Source of the DNA: an uncultured Eubacteriales bacterium
Lineage (GTDB): Bacteria > Bacillota > Clostridia > Peptostreptococcales > Anaerovoracaceae
Assembly (NCBI GenBank): GCA_902776725.1
Contig: CACYQX010000001.1
Span: forward strand, 62,001 to 126,000
DNA: 64,000 bases
Reading direction: 5' to 3'
Both the position numbers and the translations under genes were made by a program. Of this stretch, positions 19,824-28,420 are shown piece by piece. The notes beneath the pieces were generated by a model that saw nothing but the letters and a program-made list of their open reading frames with translations, was not told the origin of the DNA and ran no database searches. Within the stretch, counting starts at the first letter, position 1; the number at the start of each line of letters is the position of its first letter.

Positions 19824-19935
19824 TTAATTCTCCTTTACTGTTGTTACGCTTCGTTGTTCTTATTGGGTTACCTCTCGCCGAGCGCTTACGAAAGTCTCCC
19901 TGTACACTTCATCCAAGTGAAGCGCCTACCATATA

Positions 19936-19966
19936 ATTATACAATAAATCAAAGACATTTTGGCAA
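19936..19966 (-). promoter_or_regulatory. promoter upstream of the DUF937 gene
   Basis: TATAAT with TTGCCA 19 bp upstream on the minus strand. The leader is about 110 bases and includes a small CTTCACTTGGATGAAG hairpin. Confidence 0.5.
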
Positions 19967-20016
19967 GTTTTTTTATAAGTTTTTAGTGGCGCATCTGGCG
20001 GCCTTTTCCCTTGATT

Positions 20017-20802
20017 TTAGTGAATATCCTTCTTGGGATACTTGAAATATGCGCATGCTATGAACACAATGCATATTGCGAGGCCTATTCCTATCCTTCC
20101 GCCATTTAGCTCCCCGTCAGCAACGATGTCGGCTCCGTCGCAATAGCCGAATGGCGTTATATTCTTCAGGAACTCCGCCTTGTCCGTGATATTTCCTATC
20201 AGATTCAGGAAATACATTATGGCGGCAAATCCAAGCCCCACGCCCACGCTGCTTTTGCTCATAAAGGCAGAAATCCCAAAGCAAATGCCTGCGAGCTCTA
20301 TCTGCATAATAAAGTATGCGATGTGAAGAAGGTTAAGCTCTTTCCACGGCACCTCTTCACCGACAGCCATCATTGAGCCAACGGAAATCGCATAAACGAT
20401 CATATTCATAGCTACTATTTGAATAAGTACAGCTATGAGTTTTTCTGTCATCATACGCGAGCGACTCACAGGATGCGTAAGAAGGAACTCTGCAGTTCTT
20501 TCCTTTTCTTCTTTACTCAGAACGCTTACAGCGATGAGCGCAGCAAAGAATGCACCACCGAGACCAAGCACGTTTCCGCATTCAATAGCATAGTAGCCCT
20601 TAAGCGTACCAAAGTTCAGCTTGTCCATTCCAAAGGCCTGCGTGAAGGAGCCCATAGAAGAAAAGACATCCCCGATTTCTTCCATCTCTCCCTTCATCTC
20701 AGGGAAGAGGAAAACGCAAACCGCAAGAAGAAAACCTATAGCAAGTGTCCAGACGAGAAACGAAATCTTTCCGCGCTTGAGTTCATGCCTAACAATCGTC
20801 AT
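20017..20802 (-). CDS. ABC transporter permease (ABC-2 type)
   Basis: A 261-residue membrane protein with about six hydrophobic segments (near 17-33, 80-95, 112-140, 150-185, 188-210 and 235-250). A conserved KEEKERTAEFLLTHPVSRSRMM stretch in the second quarter is typical of ABC-2 exporter permeases that pair with a separate ATPase. The start overlaps the ATPase stop (ATGA), so the two subunits are coupled. The substrate is unknown; such pairs export peptides, drugs or lipids. Confidence 0.88.
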   Translation of the reverse strand: MTIVRHELKRGKISFLVWTLAIGFLLAVCVFLFPEMKGEMEEIGDVFSSMGSFTQAFGMDKLNFGTLKGYYAIECGNVLGLGGAFFAALIAVSVLSKEEKERTAEFLLTHPVSRSRMMTEKLIAVLIQIVAMNMIVYAISVGSMMAVGEEVPWKELNLLHIAYFIMQIELAGICFGISAFMSKSSVGVGLGFAAIMYFLNLIGNITDKAEFLKNITPFGYCDGADIVADGELNGGRIGIGLAICIVFIACAYFKYPKKDIH

Positions 20803-21692
20803 GCGCTCTCACCTCCCTTGTCGCCTTCTCCCCTTCCATAGTAATGGAGGAAGATTTCTTCAAGGTCGGGCTCGGAAATCGTGATGTCGTTTACGGTTCC
20901 GCGCGAGAGTTTTTGGATGAGTTCGTTCATGTCGCCGTTATATAGGAAGCTCGTCGCGCCGCCGCTCCTCAGATCCTTTATTCCCTCAAGACTTGCAATA
21001 TCAACCGTGCCGGACACAGTTACTCTCTTTGCATTGCTCTTTGCTAGAGTTTCCACGCTGTCGCATGCGATAATCTCGCCCTCGCTTATGACCGCAGCGC
21101 GCGTGCAATACTTTTGAACCTCGGAGAGAATATGGCTGGAGAGGAACACTGTGGTTCCCGATTTGTTTTTCTCGGAGATGATATCAAAGAATTCATGCTG
21201 CATCAGAGGGTCGAGTCCGCCCGTCGGTTCATCGAGTATAAGAAGGCGCGGATTGCTCTGAAGTGCACAGACGATTCCTACTTTCTTGCGATTTCCAAAT
21301 GACAGCTCGTCAACTTTTCTGTTCACATCAAGTTGAAGACGATCGCAGAGAGTTTTTGCCTCTTTGCTGCAATCTTTCTTTCGTAGATCTGCAGAAAATT
21401 TCAGGATGTCCTTTACCTTCATGCCAGAGTAGAATACGGCTTCGGAAGGAAGGTATCCCACCTCTGCAAGAATAGAATTCTTTTCGCCAACAATGTCATG
21501 TCCGAAAACGGTCGCGCTTCCATCGGTCGGAAAGATAAGACCGAGAAGTGTCCTTATGGTTGTTGACTTCCCGGCTCCGTTAGGACCGATAAAACCAAAG
21601 CATTCGCCCTCATTAACCGTAAGATTAAGATTCTTAATGCCCCTGGCCTTACCATAGTATTTTGTTAGATTAACTGTTTTAATTACTTCCAT
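20799..21692 (-). CDS. ABC transporter ATP-binding protein
   Basis: A 297-residue ABC ATPase: Walker A GPNGAGKSTTIR, Q-loop region VGYLPSEAVFYSGM, signature LSFGNRKKVGIV (a variant of LSGGQ), Walker B LLILDEPTGGLDP and an H-loop LSSHILSEVQ. About 80 residues follow the ATPase core, as in CcmA-type exporter subunits. It powers the permease whose gene it overlaps. It begins 38 bp after pyrD, behind a small GCGGC-CTA-GCCGC hairpin, so read-through from the pyr genes is possible. Confidence 0.92.
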   Translation of the reverse strand: MEVIKTVNLTKYYGKARGIKNLNLTVNEGECFGFIGPNGAGKSTTIRTLLGLIFPTDGSATVFGHDIVGEKNSILAEVGYLPSEAVFYSGMKVKDILKFSADLRKKDCSKEAKTLCDRLQLDVNRKVDELSFGNRKKVGIVCALQSNPRLLILDEPTGGLDPLMQHEFFDIISEKNKSGTTVFLSSHILSEVQKYCTRAAVISEGEIIACDSVETLAKSNAKRVTVSGTVDIASLEGIKDLRSGGATSFLYNGDMNELIQKLSRGTVNDITISEPDLEEIFLHYYGRGEGDKGGESA

Positions 21693-21730
21693 TTCTAAAA
21701 GTCTATGCGGCTAGGCCGCTCCTCACTTTT

Positions 21731-22645
21731 CTATTTATGTGCGATACCCCTAATGTCATCGAGCGATTTATAATCGTGCGATGCAAGATAATCGTCAATT
21801 CCACCAATCACTTCTACCATGCACATCGGATTAACAAAGTTCATAGTTCCCACCTGAACCATGGATGCTCCCGCCATGAAGTACTCAATCGCATCCTGCC
21901 AGCAGCTTACACCGCCGCTTGCAATAATCGGGATTTTAACGGTGTCATAGGCCTGCCAAACAAGAAGCATATTCTGCGGTTTAACTGCAGGTCCGGACAT
22001 TCCGCCCATGGTATTTCCGAGAACAGGCTTTTGAGTGTTTATGTCTATCTTCATCGCCTTCCAAGTGTTTGACACCGTAATTGCGTCTGCGCCTTCGTCC
22101 TCTGCCGCCTTTGCTGTAGGACGGATGTCCGTTACGTTCGGCGCAAGCTTAACAAAGAGAGGAAGCTTGGTCGCAGTTCTCGCCTCCTTAAGTGTTTCCG
22201 CGAGAACCCTTGGATCCGAAGAAAATGCAAGTCCCGTTCCTACGTTTGGGCAGGAGAAATTAAGTTCCACCGCAGAAACTATCGGATTGTCATTTAGCAT
22301 CTCCAGAACTTCTCTGTAGTGATGCTGCTCGCTACCCGCGATGCTTAACACAACCTCCGTTCCCATATTCTCGTATCTCGGAAGATCGTATTTAAGGAAG
22401 TTCTCGATTCCTATAGAAGGAAGTCCCACTGAGTTAAGCATTCCGCCTGTAACCTCTGCGACTCTTCTCGGAGGATTTCCCGGACGCTCCAAGCGATGCA
22501 CGCTCTTAATCATGATAGCGCCAAGTTCGCTCATCGGAAATACATTTGCGTTATTGACAAAATAATCATAAGCGCCCGATGCCGGCATTACAGGATTCTT
22601 AAATGTAGCGCTTCCTATTTTTACTGATAAATCACTTTTATACAT
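21731..22645 (-). CDS. pyrD: dihydroorotate dehydrogenase B, catalytic subunit
   Basis: Oxidises dihydroorotate to orotate in pyrimidine synthesis. Class 1 signatures: NPVMPASGAYDY, RRVAEVTGGMLNSVGLPS, ELNFSCPNVG with the catalytic Cys, KLAPNVTDI, TVSNTWKAM, GNTMGGMSGPAVKP and IASGGVSCWQDAIEYFMAGASMVQVGT. An eight-codon upstream extension overlaps pyrK; the ATG after AGGGAGGCGCTT is the better start and gives 304 residues. Its partner PyrK is encoded immediately upstream. Confidence 0.96.
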   Translation of the reverse strand: MYKSDLSVKIGSATFKNPVMPASGAYDYFVNNANVFPMSELGAIMIKSVHRLERPGNPPRRVAEVTGGMLNSVGLPSIGIENFLKYDLPRYENMGTEVVLSIAGSEQHHYREVLEMLNDNPIVSAVELNFSCPNVGTGLAFSSDPRVLAETLKEARTATKLPLFVKLAPNVTDIRPTAKAAEDEGADAITVSNTWKAMKIDINTQKPVLGNTMGGMSGPAVKPQNMLLVWQAYDTVKIPIIASGGVSCWQDAIEYFMAGASMVQVGTMNFVNPMCMVEVIGGIDDYLASHDYKSLDDIRGIAHK

Positions 22646-22655
22646 AAGCGCCTCC

Positions 22656-23441
22656 CTACAGAACTTCATCTACGTTAAATACCGGACCATCCTTGCAGAC
22701 GCGCGCATAATAATCTTCGCCTGTAGCAAGATTCTTGGCATTGCAGACGCAGCCCTTGCATGCGCCTACGCCGCAGGCCATATGTTCTTCAAGAGAAATA
22801 TATGCCGGGAAATCGTATTCCTTGTGCATTTCCTGCATATCTCTGGCAAGGCGGTTCGATCCGCAGGAATAAGCTGCGTCAAATGGCGGCGCTTCGCCTG
22901 CCCCAAGCGCTGCGCAATCTTCTTTGAACGCATCCGTGATATTCACATTTGCGTCGGTCGTCGTTCTCACCATTGCGCCAAGTGACTCAAAAACATCTTT
23001 GTTGAATAAGAACTCCTCCTTCTTGGCGGAAAGATAGACATATAGCTCTGTTCCCTGCTTGGCGTAATCCTGCGCGAGAAGAAGCAGCGGCGCAATTCCT
23101 ATTCCGCGACCTATCAGCGCAACGCGCCTTGCATCTTTGATTACCGGGAACGGCTGGCCGAGAGGCCCAAGCACGTTTGCGGAGTCGCCCTCTTGGAGCT
23201 GCGACAAAAGTTTGGTGCCGCGACCTTTGACGTTGTACAGTATCGTCATAGTGCCGCGCTCTCTGTCTGCCGAATTGATGCTGATTGGTCTCATAAGAAA
23301 CGGCTCCATACCTTCCCAGCCTTTGATCATTATGAACTGTCCGGGAAGAGATTCTTCGGCCATTCCGCCAACGTCGAGCGTCATAACAAAGACGCCTGAA
23401 GATATCTCGGTTTGAAAAATAACTTTGCAGTTTTTATACAT
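22656..23441 (-). CDS. pyrK: dihydroorotate dehydrogenase B, electron transfer subunit
   Basis: An FAD/[2Fe-2S] protein that passes electrons from PyrD to NAD+. Residues: LPGQFIMIKGWE and FLMRPISI in the FAD domain, GRGIGIAPLLLLA in the NAD domain, and the cluster ligands in HMACGVGACKGCVC plus the late VCKDGPVF cysteine. AAAAGGAGATCCT precedes the ATG. The operon order pyrK-pyrD is usual; no other pyr genes occur in the window. Confidence 0.96.
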   Translation of the reverse strand: MYKNCKVIFQTEISSGVFVMTLDVGGMAEESLPGQFIMIKGWEGMEPFLMRPISINSADRERGTMTILYNVKGRGTKLLSQLQEGDSANVLGPLGQPFPVIKDARRVALIGRGIGIAPLLLLAQDYAKQGTELYVYLSAKKEEFLFNKDVFESLGAMVRTTTDANVNITDAFKEDCAALGAGEAPPFDAAYSCGSNRLARDMQEMHKEYDFPAYISLEEHMACGVGACKGCVCNAKNLATGEDYYARVCKDGPVFNVDEVL

Positions 23442-23494
23442 AGGATCTCCTTTTCACTGCGAAATGCGCACCGGCAAAACCCACTGCGCGAAAA

Positions 23495-23513
23495 GGACGG
23501 CTAATCGCCGTCC
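23495..23513 (-). terminator. terminator of the padR-DUF1700 operon
   Basis: GGACGGC / GCCGTCC stem with a five-base loop, followed by TTTTCG on the minus strand. Confidence 0.75.
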
Positions 23514-23571
23514 CCCTTTTAAAGTATTATATCATTTTGCTTGGCAACTTTGTAGGTATTTGTCGCCCAAG

Positions 23572-24792
23572 TTATCTGATCTTGATATCGCCTGCACTTG
23601 TGGAAATATTGACGATGCCGCTTCCCTCGCCGATTATCCAGGAGCCGCCAACAACACCCGAGCCTTTACCTCTGTTTGTAAGTCCGCTCTTATTGGAAAG
23701 GTCGCCTGCGCTGGTCTTGATATTGGCCGTATAATCTTTTGATTCGCTCTTAAATTCAACATCGCCCGCCTGTGTCTCCACCTGCACATCAATCACCGGA
23801 CCGTGCATCTCAAGCTCTATATCCCCGGCTTGCGTCTTTACAGATACCACTGGGCTCGTTGTCGTAGCCTCTATGTCACCCGCCATACTCATAAGATCGA
23901 GTCCTGGACCCTGGTGATCTTCAACCTCTATGTCACCTGCATTGCTCTGCAACTTGATGTCTCCGAACAGCCTGTTGCACTCAATATCTCCGCTCGATGT
24001 GTGGATATCCGCGGTCGCAAAATGGCAGCTGTTAAACTTTAAGTCGCCCGAATATACCCTGCTCAAAAATTCATCAAGATTGAGATCCATTACCTCGATA
24101 TCCGAATCCTTTCCGTGGGCGCGAATTGTTCTCACGTATTTGGGAACTTCAATTTTGAGGTCGCCCGACGCACCATCAGGAAGCGAAAAATGCAAAATGT
24201 TTCCGTTACGCTCTACTTCTATGTCCGCACCGCTGTGGCTCACATTCCTCGCACCCCAGAACTGCTTCCAGAACAGAGAACCAAAGAAGTTGGATTCTCG
24301 CTTATGAAACTCCCAGAATCCATCCCCTTCTCCGTGCATGAGTTTAAGATCAAGATCTCCCTCTATTTCTATCGTACTAACCTCTTGCAGTATAGACCCC
24401 TTAACGATTCCGTTTTCATTCTCGGCACCGACTTCCTTACGTTTATTAGAAACGATTTCTAAATCGCCCATCTGCGCTTGAGCCATCCAGTAGTCGTTTT
24501 CCTCCATTGAAATCTTTTTTGCGTATTCTATCTGCGCGTTTACGTATTCTTCCTGCGCTCTCGCAAGCTCATCAATAGTGTCAGTAGCACCGGGTGCACC
24601 ATACATACCCTTGATGCTTTCGCTTACTTCCTGGATTGTTCCTAGCTGCGCGATGATCTCTTCATCCGTCAATCCCGCCTCTCCGGCTTCAGCAAAGTGA
24701 GCCTCAAACTCACCCATTATTTCTTCGCAGATTTCAGCGCCGTATCCACTAAGTTCCTTCTGCAGCGCTTCCAAATATTCTTTCTTTGACAT
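23572..24792 (-). CDS. DUF1700 (HAAS) plus DUF4097 repeat protein
   Basis: The first 65 or so residues (KKEYLEALQKELSGYG...EIIAQLGTIQEVSESIKGMYG) form the HAAS/DUF1700 helical domain that usually goes with a PadR regulator. The C-terminal 270 residues are a DUF4097-type run of short strands with recurring AGDIE and SGDIE turns, predicted as a beta-solenoid. No membrane helix is evident between the parts, unlike many relatives. The start was chosen at the ATG after TGGAGGAATATTG, 11 codons inside the longest frame. It lies 36 bp after padR and is probably controlled by it, as part of an envelope-stress or surface-sensing pair; the exact role is unknown. Confidence 0.82.
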   Translation of the reverse strand: MSKKEYLEALQKELSGYGAEICEEIMGEFEAHFAEAGEAGLTDEEIIAQLGTIQEVSESIKGMYGAPGATDTIDELARAQEEYVNAQIEYAKKISMEENDYWMAQAQMGDLEIVSNKRKEVGAENENGIVKGSILQEVSTIEIEGDLDLKLMHGEGDGFWEFHKRESNFFGSLFWKQFWGARNVSHSGADIEVERNGNILHFSLPDGASGDLKIEVPKYVRTIRAHGKDSDIEVMDLNLDEFLSRVYSGDLKFNSCHFATADIHTSSGDIECNRLFGDIKLQSNAGDIEVEDHQGPGLDLMSMAGDIEATTTSPVVSVKTQAGDIELEMHGPVIDVQVETQAGDVEFKSESKDYTANIKTSAGDLSNKSGLTNRGKGSGVVGGSWIIGEGSGIVNISTSAGDIKIR

Positions 24793-24828
24793 CAATATTC
24801 CTCCATTTAATCCAAAACGCATCAAAGC

Positions 24829-25134
24829 TTAACGCATGAGCCTTCCAACTTTTTTAACAAAATTCGTCCACTCTTCACTTTGTTCCTTTTGACTCTTCTT
24901 GCCTGCCGCTGTGAGACGATAGTATTTTCTCGCCGGTCCCGATGGAGATTCAACGAGATATGTTTCCACATAGCCGCTGTCCCTCATCCTCTTCAGGACC
25001 AGATACAAGGTTCCTGCCTTTACATCCAACTCTTTGGATATGGTTTCCGTGAGTTCGTATCCGTATTGATCGCCCTTCACCAGTTGCGACAAAACGCATA
25101 GTTCCAGCACGCCTTTTTTGTATTGAGCATCCAT
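24829..25134 (-). CDS. PadR-family transcriptional regulator
   Basis: A 101-residue winged-helix protein: KKGVLELCVLSQLVKGDQYGYEL at the start, LDVKAGTLYLVLKRMRDSGYVE as recognition helix and wing, and PARKYYRLTAAGKK. PadR proteins bind their own promoter as dimers and are released by ligands. The ATG follows GAGGAGAAAAACT. The adjacent promoter holds ATACTA direct repeats. The downstream DUF1700 gene is the likely target. Confidence 0.92.
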   Translation of the reverse strand: MDAQYKKGVLELCVLSQLVKGDQYGYELTETISKELDVKAGTLYLVLKRMRDSGYVETYLVESPSGPARKYYRLTAAGKKSQKEQSEEWTNFVKKVGRLMR

Positions 25135-25157
25135 AGTTTTTCTCCTCTCTTGCCTGT

Positions 25158-25193
25158 ATTGTATCACACACTATACTACAATGCAATATACTA
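25158..25193 (-). promoter_or_regulatory. padR promoter with possible PadR operator
   Basis: Minus-strand -35 TTGCAT and -10 TACAAT are 17 bp apart. Two ATACTA repeats on the plus strand (25173-25178 and 25188-25193), 15 bp apart, flank the -35 box and may be the PadR site. Confidence 0.65.
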
Positions 25194-25210
25194 TTTTAAA
25201 AAATATAGCC

Positions 25211-25239
25211 TTGATTTTTTAGGCTATCTGGTGTATTAT
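25211..25239 (+). promoter_or_regulatory. promoter of the plus-strand small RNA
   Basis: TTGATT, a 17-bp spacer and TATTAT, with a predicted transcript start near 25246. No plus-strand gene follows, only a hairpin chain and a terminator. Confidence 0.7.
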
Positions 25240-25245
25240 AGTGCC

Positions 25246-25322
25246 AGGAAAGGAAGTCGCTTAGCGACTAACCCGACCTTATTGTGGTCGCCGCCTTAGT
25301 TCTTGGCTTTGGCGGCTTTTTT
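25246..25322 (+). ncRNA. candidate antisense small RNA of about 77 nt
   Basis: Starts at a good promoter and ends at a strong terminator. The predicted RNA has three hairpins: AGTCGC-TTA-GCGACT, CGACC-loop-GGTCG, and the terminator GCCGCC...GGCGGC followed by six T's (25290-25322). It contains no start codon with a ribosome site. It is fully complementary to the 3' part of the opposing transcript, including the end of the 26-codon frame. This convergent, overlapping layout is that of a type I antitoxin RNA. Expression is inferred. Confidence 0.6.
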
Positions 25323-25376
25323 AATGCTGATAGTCACCCTGAGACCCCATCTTGGGACCGAGATCGTAATCCTCAT
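25296..25376 (-). CDS. 26-residue cationic peptide, candidate type I toxin
   Basis: The small frame starts with ATG seven bases after AGGAAAGGAAGG and ends inside the terminator hairpin of the opposing RNA. The peptide alternates beta-branched residues (RITISV, RVTISI) around a Pro-Arg-Trp-Gly turn and ends in a Lys/Ala tail. Its net charge is about +7 with no acidic residue. I do not recognise a named family. Size, charge, strong leader structure and an antisense RNA are the reasons to suspect a toxin. It overlaps the 28-codon frame in another phase, so translational coupling is possible. Confidence 0.45.
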   Translation of the reverse strand: MRITISVPRWGLRVTISIKKAAKAKN

Positions 25377-25407
25377 CTCCAATCCTTCCTTTCCTAGTCT
25401 CCACCAT
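25321..25407 (-). CDS. 28-codon leader frame with a perfect Shine-Dalgarno sequence
   Basis: AAGGAGGTGA, a full match to the 16S rRNA tail, lies at good spacing before this ATG. The peptide is polar (MVETRKGRIGDEDYD...GDYQH) and does not look like a toxin. It overlaps the 26-codon frame and stops well after that frame's ATG, so its translation could open or block the second ribosome site. It is probably a regulatory leader peptide. Confidence 0.45.
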   Translation of the reverse strand: MVETRKGRIGDEDYDLGPKMGSQGDYQH

Positions 25408-25492
25408 ACGCGTCACCTCCTTGGCGGTGGGAAGCTGGCAAAAACGGATCGGTCGAATCAGCCGCTTTGGCTCTGCCTTTCCTGGCAAAACA

Positions 25493-25521
25493 AATATATC
25501 AGCCCACAATCAAAATGTCAA
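25493..25521 (-). promoter_or_regulatory. near-consensus promoter of the minus-strand mRNA
   Basis: TTGACA, 17 bp, TATATT: the best promoter match in the window. The predicted start is near 25486. The resulting RNA of about 240 nt carries the two small frames and a structured leader. Confidence 0.75.
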
Positions 25522-25554
25522 TATTTACCATATAAGAGAATTTCCCCATACAAA

Positions 25555-25576
25555 AGCCCAGACATATGTCTGGGCT
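25555..25576. terminator. palindromic bidirectional terminator after oadA
   Basis: A perfect 22-bp palindrome centred on ATAT (stem AGCCCAGAC/GTCTGGGCT) with TTTTTTT on the plus side and TTTTG on the minus side. It insulates the sodium-pump operon from the small-RNA locus. Confidence 0.85.
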
Positions 25577-25603
25577 TTTTTTCTAAAATAGCATCATATT
25601 TAC

Positions 25604-27082
25604 TTATGCTTTGTATTCTACGTAGAGCTCTCTGACGCCGTCGGGGCCGTCTGCGGCGCTTACCTTTAGGTTCATACCGCCGGCTGCGGCTTTTCTTGCC
25701 GCTTCTGCCTCGGCTTCCGCCTTGGCTTTCTTGCGGTTCTCGATGAATGTCGGAGCAACCTGTGGGAAGAGCGCAAGGTTCAGGATATCTTCTTCGTCTT
25801 CTGCGATGTCCTTAAACTCTTCACGGAGCTTATCCATCTCCGGCTCAAGCATGTCCGCATAGCGGCATGTGATTACGTCTTCAGGTGCGATTCCGGCTTT
25901 GGCGCGAGCTTCTTCGCTCACCTTTCCCGGAAGTGTTCCGTATTCACCGCGGAGGATGCCCTTTGATTCCTTTGGCATCATCTTGTAACGCTCGCCCGCG
26001 ATTACGTTCATAACAGCCTGGGTTCCAACAATCTGGCTGGATGGTGTTACGAGCGGCGGATAACCAAAGTCTTCCCTAACGCGCGGAACTTCTGCGAGCA
26101 CCTCGTATAACTGATCTTCTTTTCCTGCCTGCTTGAGCTGTGAAATCAGGTTGGAAAGCATTCCGCCCGGAACCTGATACTTAAGCGCATTGGTATCTAC
26201 AGCGAGAACCTTTGGATCAAGGAAACCGTCGTCCGTAAGGCGCTTTGCAACCTTTCTGAAATGTTCTGCGGCTTCTGACATCTTCTCAAGGTCGAGTCCG
26301 GTATCTCTCGGTGTTCCCTGAAGAGCAGCAACGAGAGACTCCGTAACAGGCTGCGCGGTTCCGCTTCCGAGCGGCGAAAGCGCTGTGTCAACAATGTCAA
26401 CGCCTGCATATGCAGCCATGAGGTATGTCATCTCTCCGCAACCCGTGGTATCGTGCGTATGAAGATGAATCGGAAGATCCGTATTCTCCTTGAGTGCCTT
26501 TACAAGCGAATACGCAGCCATCGGAAGAAGAAGTCCCGACATATCTTTGATGCAGATTGTATCTGCGCCCATCTGCTCGAGTTCCTTGGCGAGTTTAACA
26601 AAGTATTCTTCGCTATGCACCGGAGAGAGCGTATAAGAAAGCGCAATCTCCATTGTGCCGCCGTATTTCTTTACGGACTTGATACACTGCTCAAGGTTTC
26701 TTACATCGTTCAGCGCGTCAAACGCCCTAACAATATCGATACCCTCATCTATCATGTGGTGGCAAAACTCATCAACCACGTCATCCGCATAGTTTCTGTA
26801 ACCGAGAAGATTCTGTCCTCTCAAGAGCATCTGAAGCTTGGTGTTCGGAAGATGCTTTCTGAGCGTCCTTAATCTGTCCCAAGGATTCTCGTTTAAGAAT
26901 CTGAGACAGGAGTCATAGGTCGCACCGCCCCAGCATTCAAGCGAATAGTATCCGATTGAATCGAGAATCTCTAGTGCAGGAATCATCTCCTCCGTCGTCA
27001 TCCTGGTCGCCGCCTGAGACTGATGCGCATCACGCAGAATCGTATCAGTAACCAATAATTTTTTGTCTGTTGCAAATTCCAT
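25604..27082 (-). CDS. oadA: oxaloacetate decarboxylase alpha subunit (carboxyltransferase, no biotin domain)
   Basis: Transfers the carboxyl of oxaloacetate to biotin, giving pyruvate. The TIM-barrel signatures are VTDTILRDAHQSQ, the metal-binding HLHTHDTTGCGEM, TICIKDMSGLL with the key lysine, and DTALSPLGSGTAQPVTESL. At about 492 residues it ends after an Ala/Glu/Lys helix without the MKM biotin motif; the biotin carrier is a separate gene in the same operon. The ATG preceded by GGAGAAACTT was preferred to one four codons upstream. The last 25 residues are extra to the barrel and carboxylase tail. A methylmalonyl-CoA role is unlikely because the fold is the pyruvate-carboxyltransferase type. 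Confidence 0.92.
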   Translation of the reverse strand: MEFATDKKLLVTDTILRDAHQSQAATRMTTEEMIPALEILDSIGYYSLECWGGATYDSCLRFLNENPWDRLRTLRKHLPNTKLQMLLRGQNLLGYRNYADDVVDEFCHHMIDEGIDIVRAFDALNDVRNLEQCIKSVKKYGGTMEIALSYTLSPVHSEEYFVKLAKELEQMGADTICIKDMSGLLLPMAAYSLVKALKENTDLPIHLHTHDTTGCGEMTYLMAAYAGVDIVDTALSPLGSGTAQPVTESLVAALQGTPRDTGLDLEKMSEAAEHFRKVAKRLTDDGFLDPKVLAVDTNALKYQVPGGMLSNLISQLKQAGKEDQLYEVLAEVPRVREDFGYPPLVTPSSQIVGTQAVMNVIAGERYKMMPKESKGILRGEYGTLPGKVSEEARAKAGIAPEDVITCRYADMLEPEMDKLREEFKDIAEDEEDILNLALFPQVAPTFIENRKKAKAEAEAEAARKAAAGGMNLKVSAADGPDGVRELYVEYKA

Positions 27083-27142
27083 AAGTTTCTCCATTTGTTT
27101 TTATATGATGGTCATCAAAACTAAAGCTTTTACCTTGTTAAA

Positions 27143-28405
27143 CTAATTGCCGAACAGTGTAATTAATGTTCCTGCCGCAATTGCCGAACCGATAACGCCG
27201 GCAACATTCGGTCCCATCGCATGCATGAGAAGGAAGTTTCCGGGGTTTGCCTTCTGTCCTTCCATCTGCGATACGCGCGCTGCCATCGGAACCGCGGAAA
27301 CGCCTGCCGAACCGATGAGCGGATTGATTTTTTCTTTCAGGAACAGGTTCAAGAACTTGGCGAGAAGCACGCCGCCTGCCGTTCCGAATCCAAACGCCAC
27401 AACGCCCATGAAGATTATCGCAAGTGTTCTCGGCGAGAGGAACGTCGAGCCTGTTGCGGTCGCACCTACCGACACTCCGAGGAATACCGTAACTATATTC
27501 ATAAGTTCGTTCTGAACCGTTTTGCTGAGCCTTTCGGTCACTCCGCACTCTTTAAAGAGATTTCCGAGCATTAGGCATCCTACGAGCGGTGCCGCGGAAG
27601 GAACGAGAAGTGCAACTACGAGAGTAACCACGATCGGGAAAACGATTTTTTCCGTCTTGCTTACTTCGCGGAGAGGCTTCATGATGATCTGGCGCTCTTC
27701 CTTTGTTGTGAGAAGCCTCATAATCGGCGGCTGAATTACAGGCACTAGCGCCATATATGAATATGCCGAAACCGCGATAGGTCCGAGGAGCGCCGGTGCA
27801 AGCTTTGCCGTAACAAAGATTGCAGTCGGGCCGTCGGCACCACCGATGATTCCGATAGATCCCGCTTCAGGTCCTGTAAAACCGATCAGACGAGCCGCAA
27901 CAAACGTGATGAATATTCCAACCTGTGCAGCCGCGCCGAGAAGAAGGCTCTTTGGATTTGCGATGAGCGGACCAAAGTCAGTCATCGCGCCAACGCCCAT
28001 GAATATGAGACACGGATAAACGCCGAGCTTAATTCCGAGATAAAGTACGTCGAGGAGTCCGACGGAAATCGTATCACCAACGGAGACCGTAGATAACACC
28101 GACTCGGAAACCCCCATCGCCTGAAGCTCGGTTATAAGTTCTTGCGTAACTGCGCCACCTCCAAATAGATCCCAGTGCACATGTCCTCCGGCAAAGAGTA
28201 TCTCATGGAAAACTCCCGCACCCGGAAGATTGGTAAGAAGCATACCAAATGCAATCGGAACTAAAAGGAGTGGTTCAAATTTCTTTACGATGCCCAGATA
28301 CAAAAGCACGCAGGCTATTACCAGCATGATCAGGCATTTCCAGTTCTCGCCCACGAAGAACTGAGCGAGTCCCGTATTGCTAAAAAAGTCTATTATTGCT
28401 CCCAT
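27143..28405 (-). CDS. oadB: sodium-pumping decarboxylase beta subunit
   Basis: Membrane subunit that decarboxylates carboxybiotin and moves Na+ outward. It has about ten hydrophobic segments and the conserved [31 protein letters not shown] (substrate/Na+ site), [20 protein letters not shown] and, near the end, [11 protein letters not shown] and [23 protein letters not shown] motifs. The length of 420 is normal for OadB/GcdB/MmdB. It lies 15 bp after the biotin carrier gene. Confidence 0.95.
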   Translation of the reverse strand: MGAIIDFFSNTGLAQFFVGENWKCLIMLVIACVLLYLGIVKKFEPLLLVPIAFGMLLTNLPGAGVFHEILFAGGHVHWDLFGGGAVTQELITELQAMGVSESVLSTVSVGDTISVGLLDVLYLGIKLGVYPCLIFMGVGAMTDFGPLIANPKSLLLGAAAQVGIFITFVAARLIGFTGPEAGSIGIIGGADGPTAIFVTAKLAPALLGPIAVSAYSYMALVPVIQPPIMRLLTTKEERQIIMKPLREVSKTEKIVFPIVVTLVVALLVPSAAPLVGCLMLGNLFKECGVTERLSKTVQNELMNIVTVFLGVSVGATATGSTFLSPRTLAIIFMGVVAFGFGTAGGVLLAKFLNLFLKEKINPLIGSAGVSAVPMAARVSQMEGQKANPGNFLLMHAMGPNVAGVIGSAIAAGTLITLFGN

Positions 28406-28420
28406 TTCTGCCTCGCCCTC

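Noticed and set aside
25303..25635. A 110-codon plus-strand frame across the small-RNA locus
   Set aside because: It begins inside the U-run of the plus-strand terminator, lacks a ribosome site, and its composition is that of a shadow of the minus-strand leader and oadA end.
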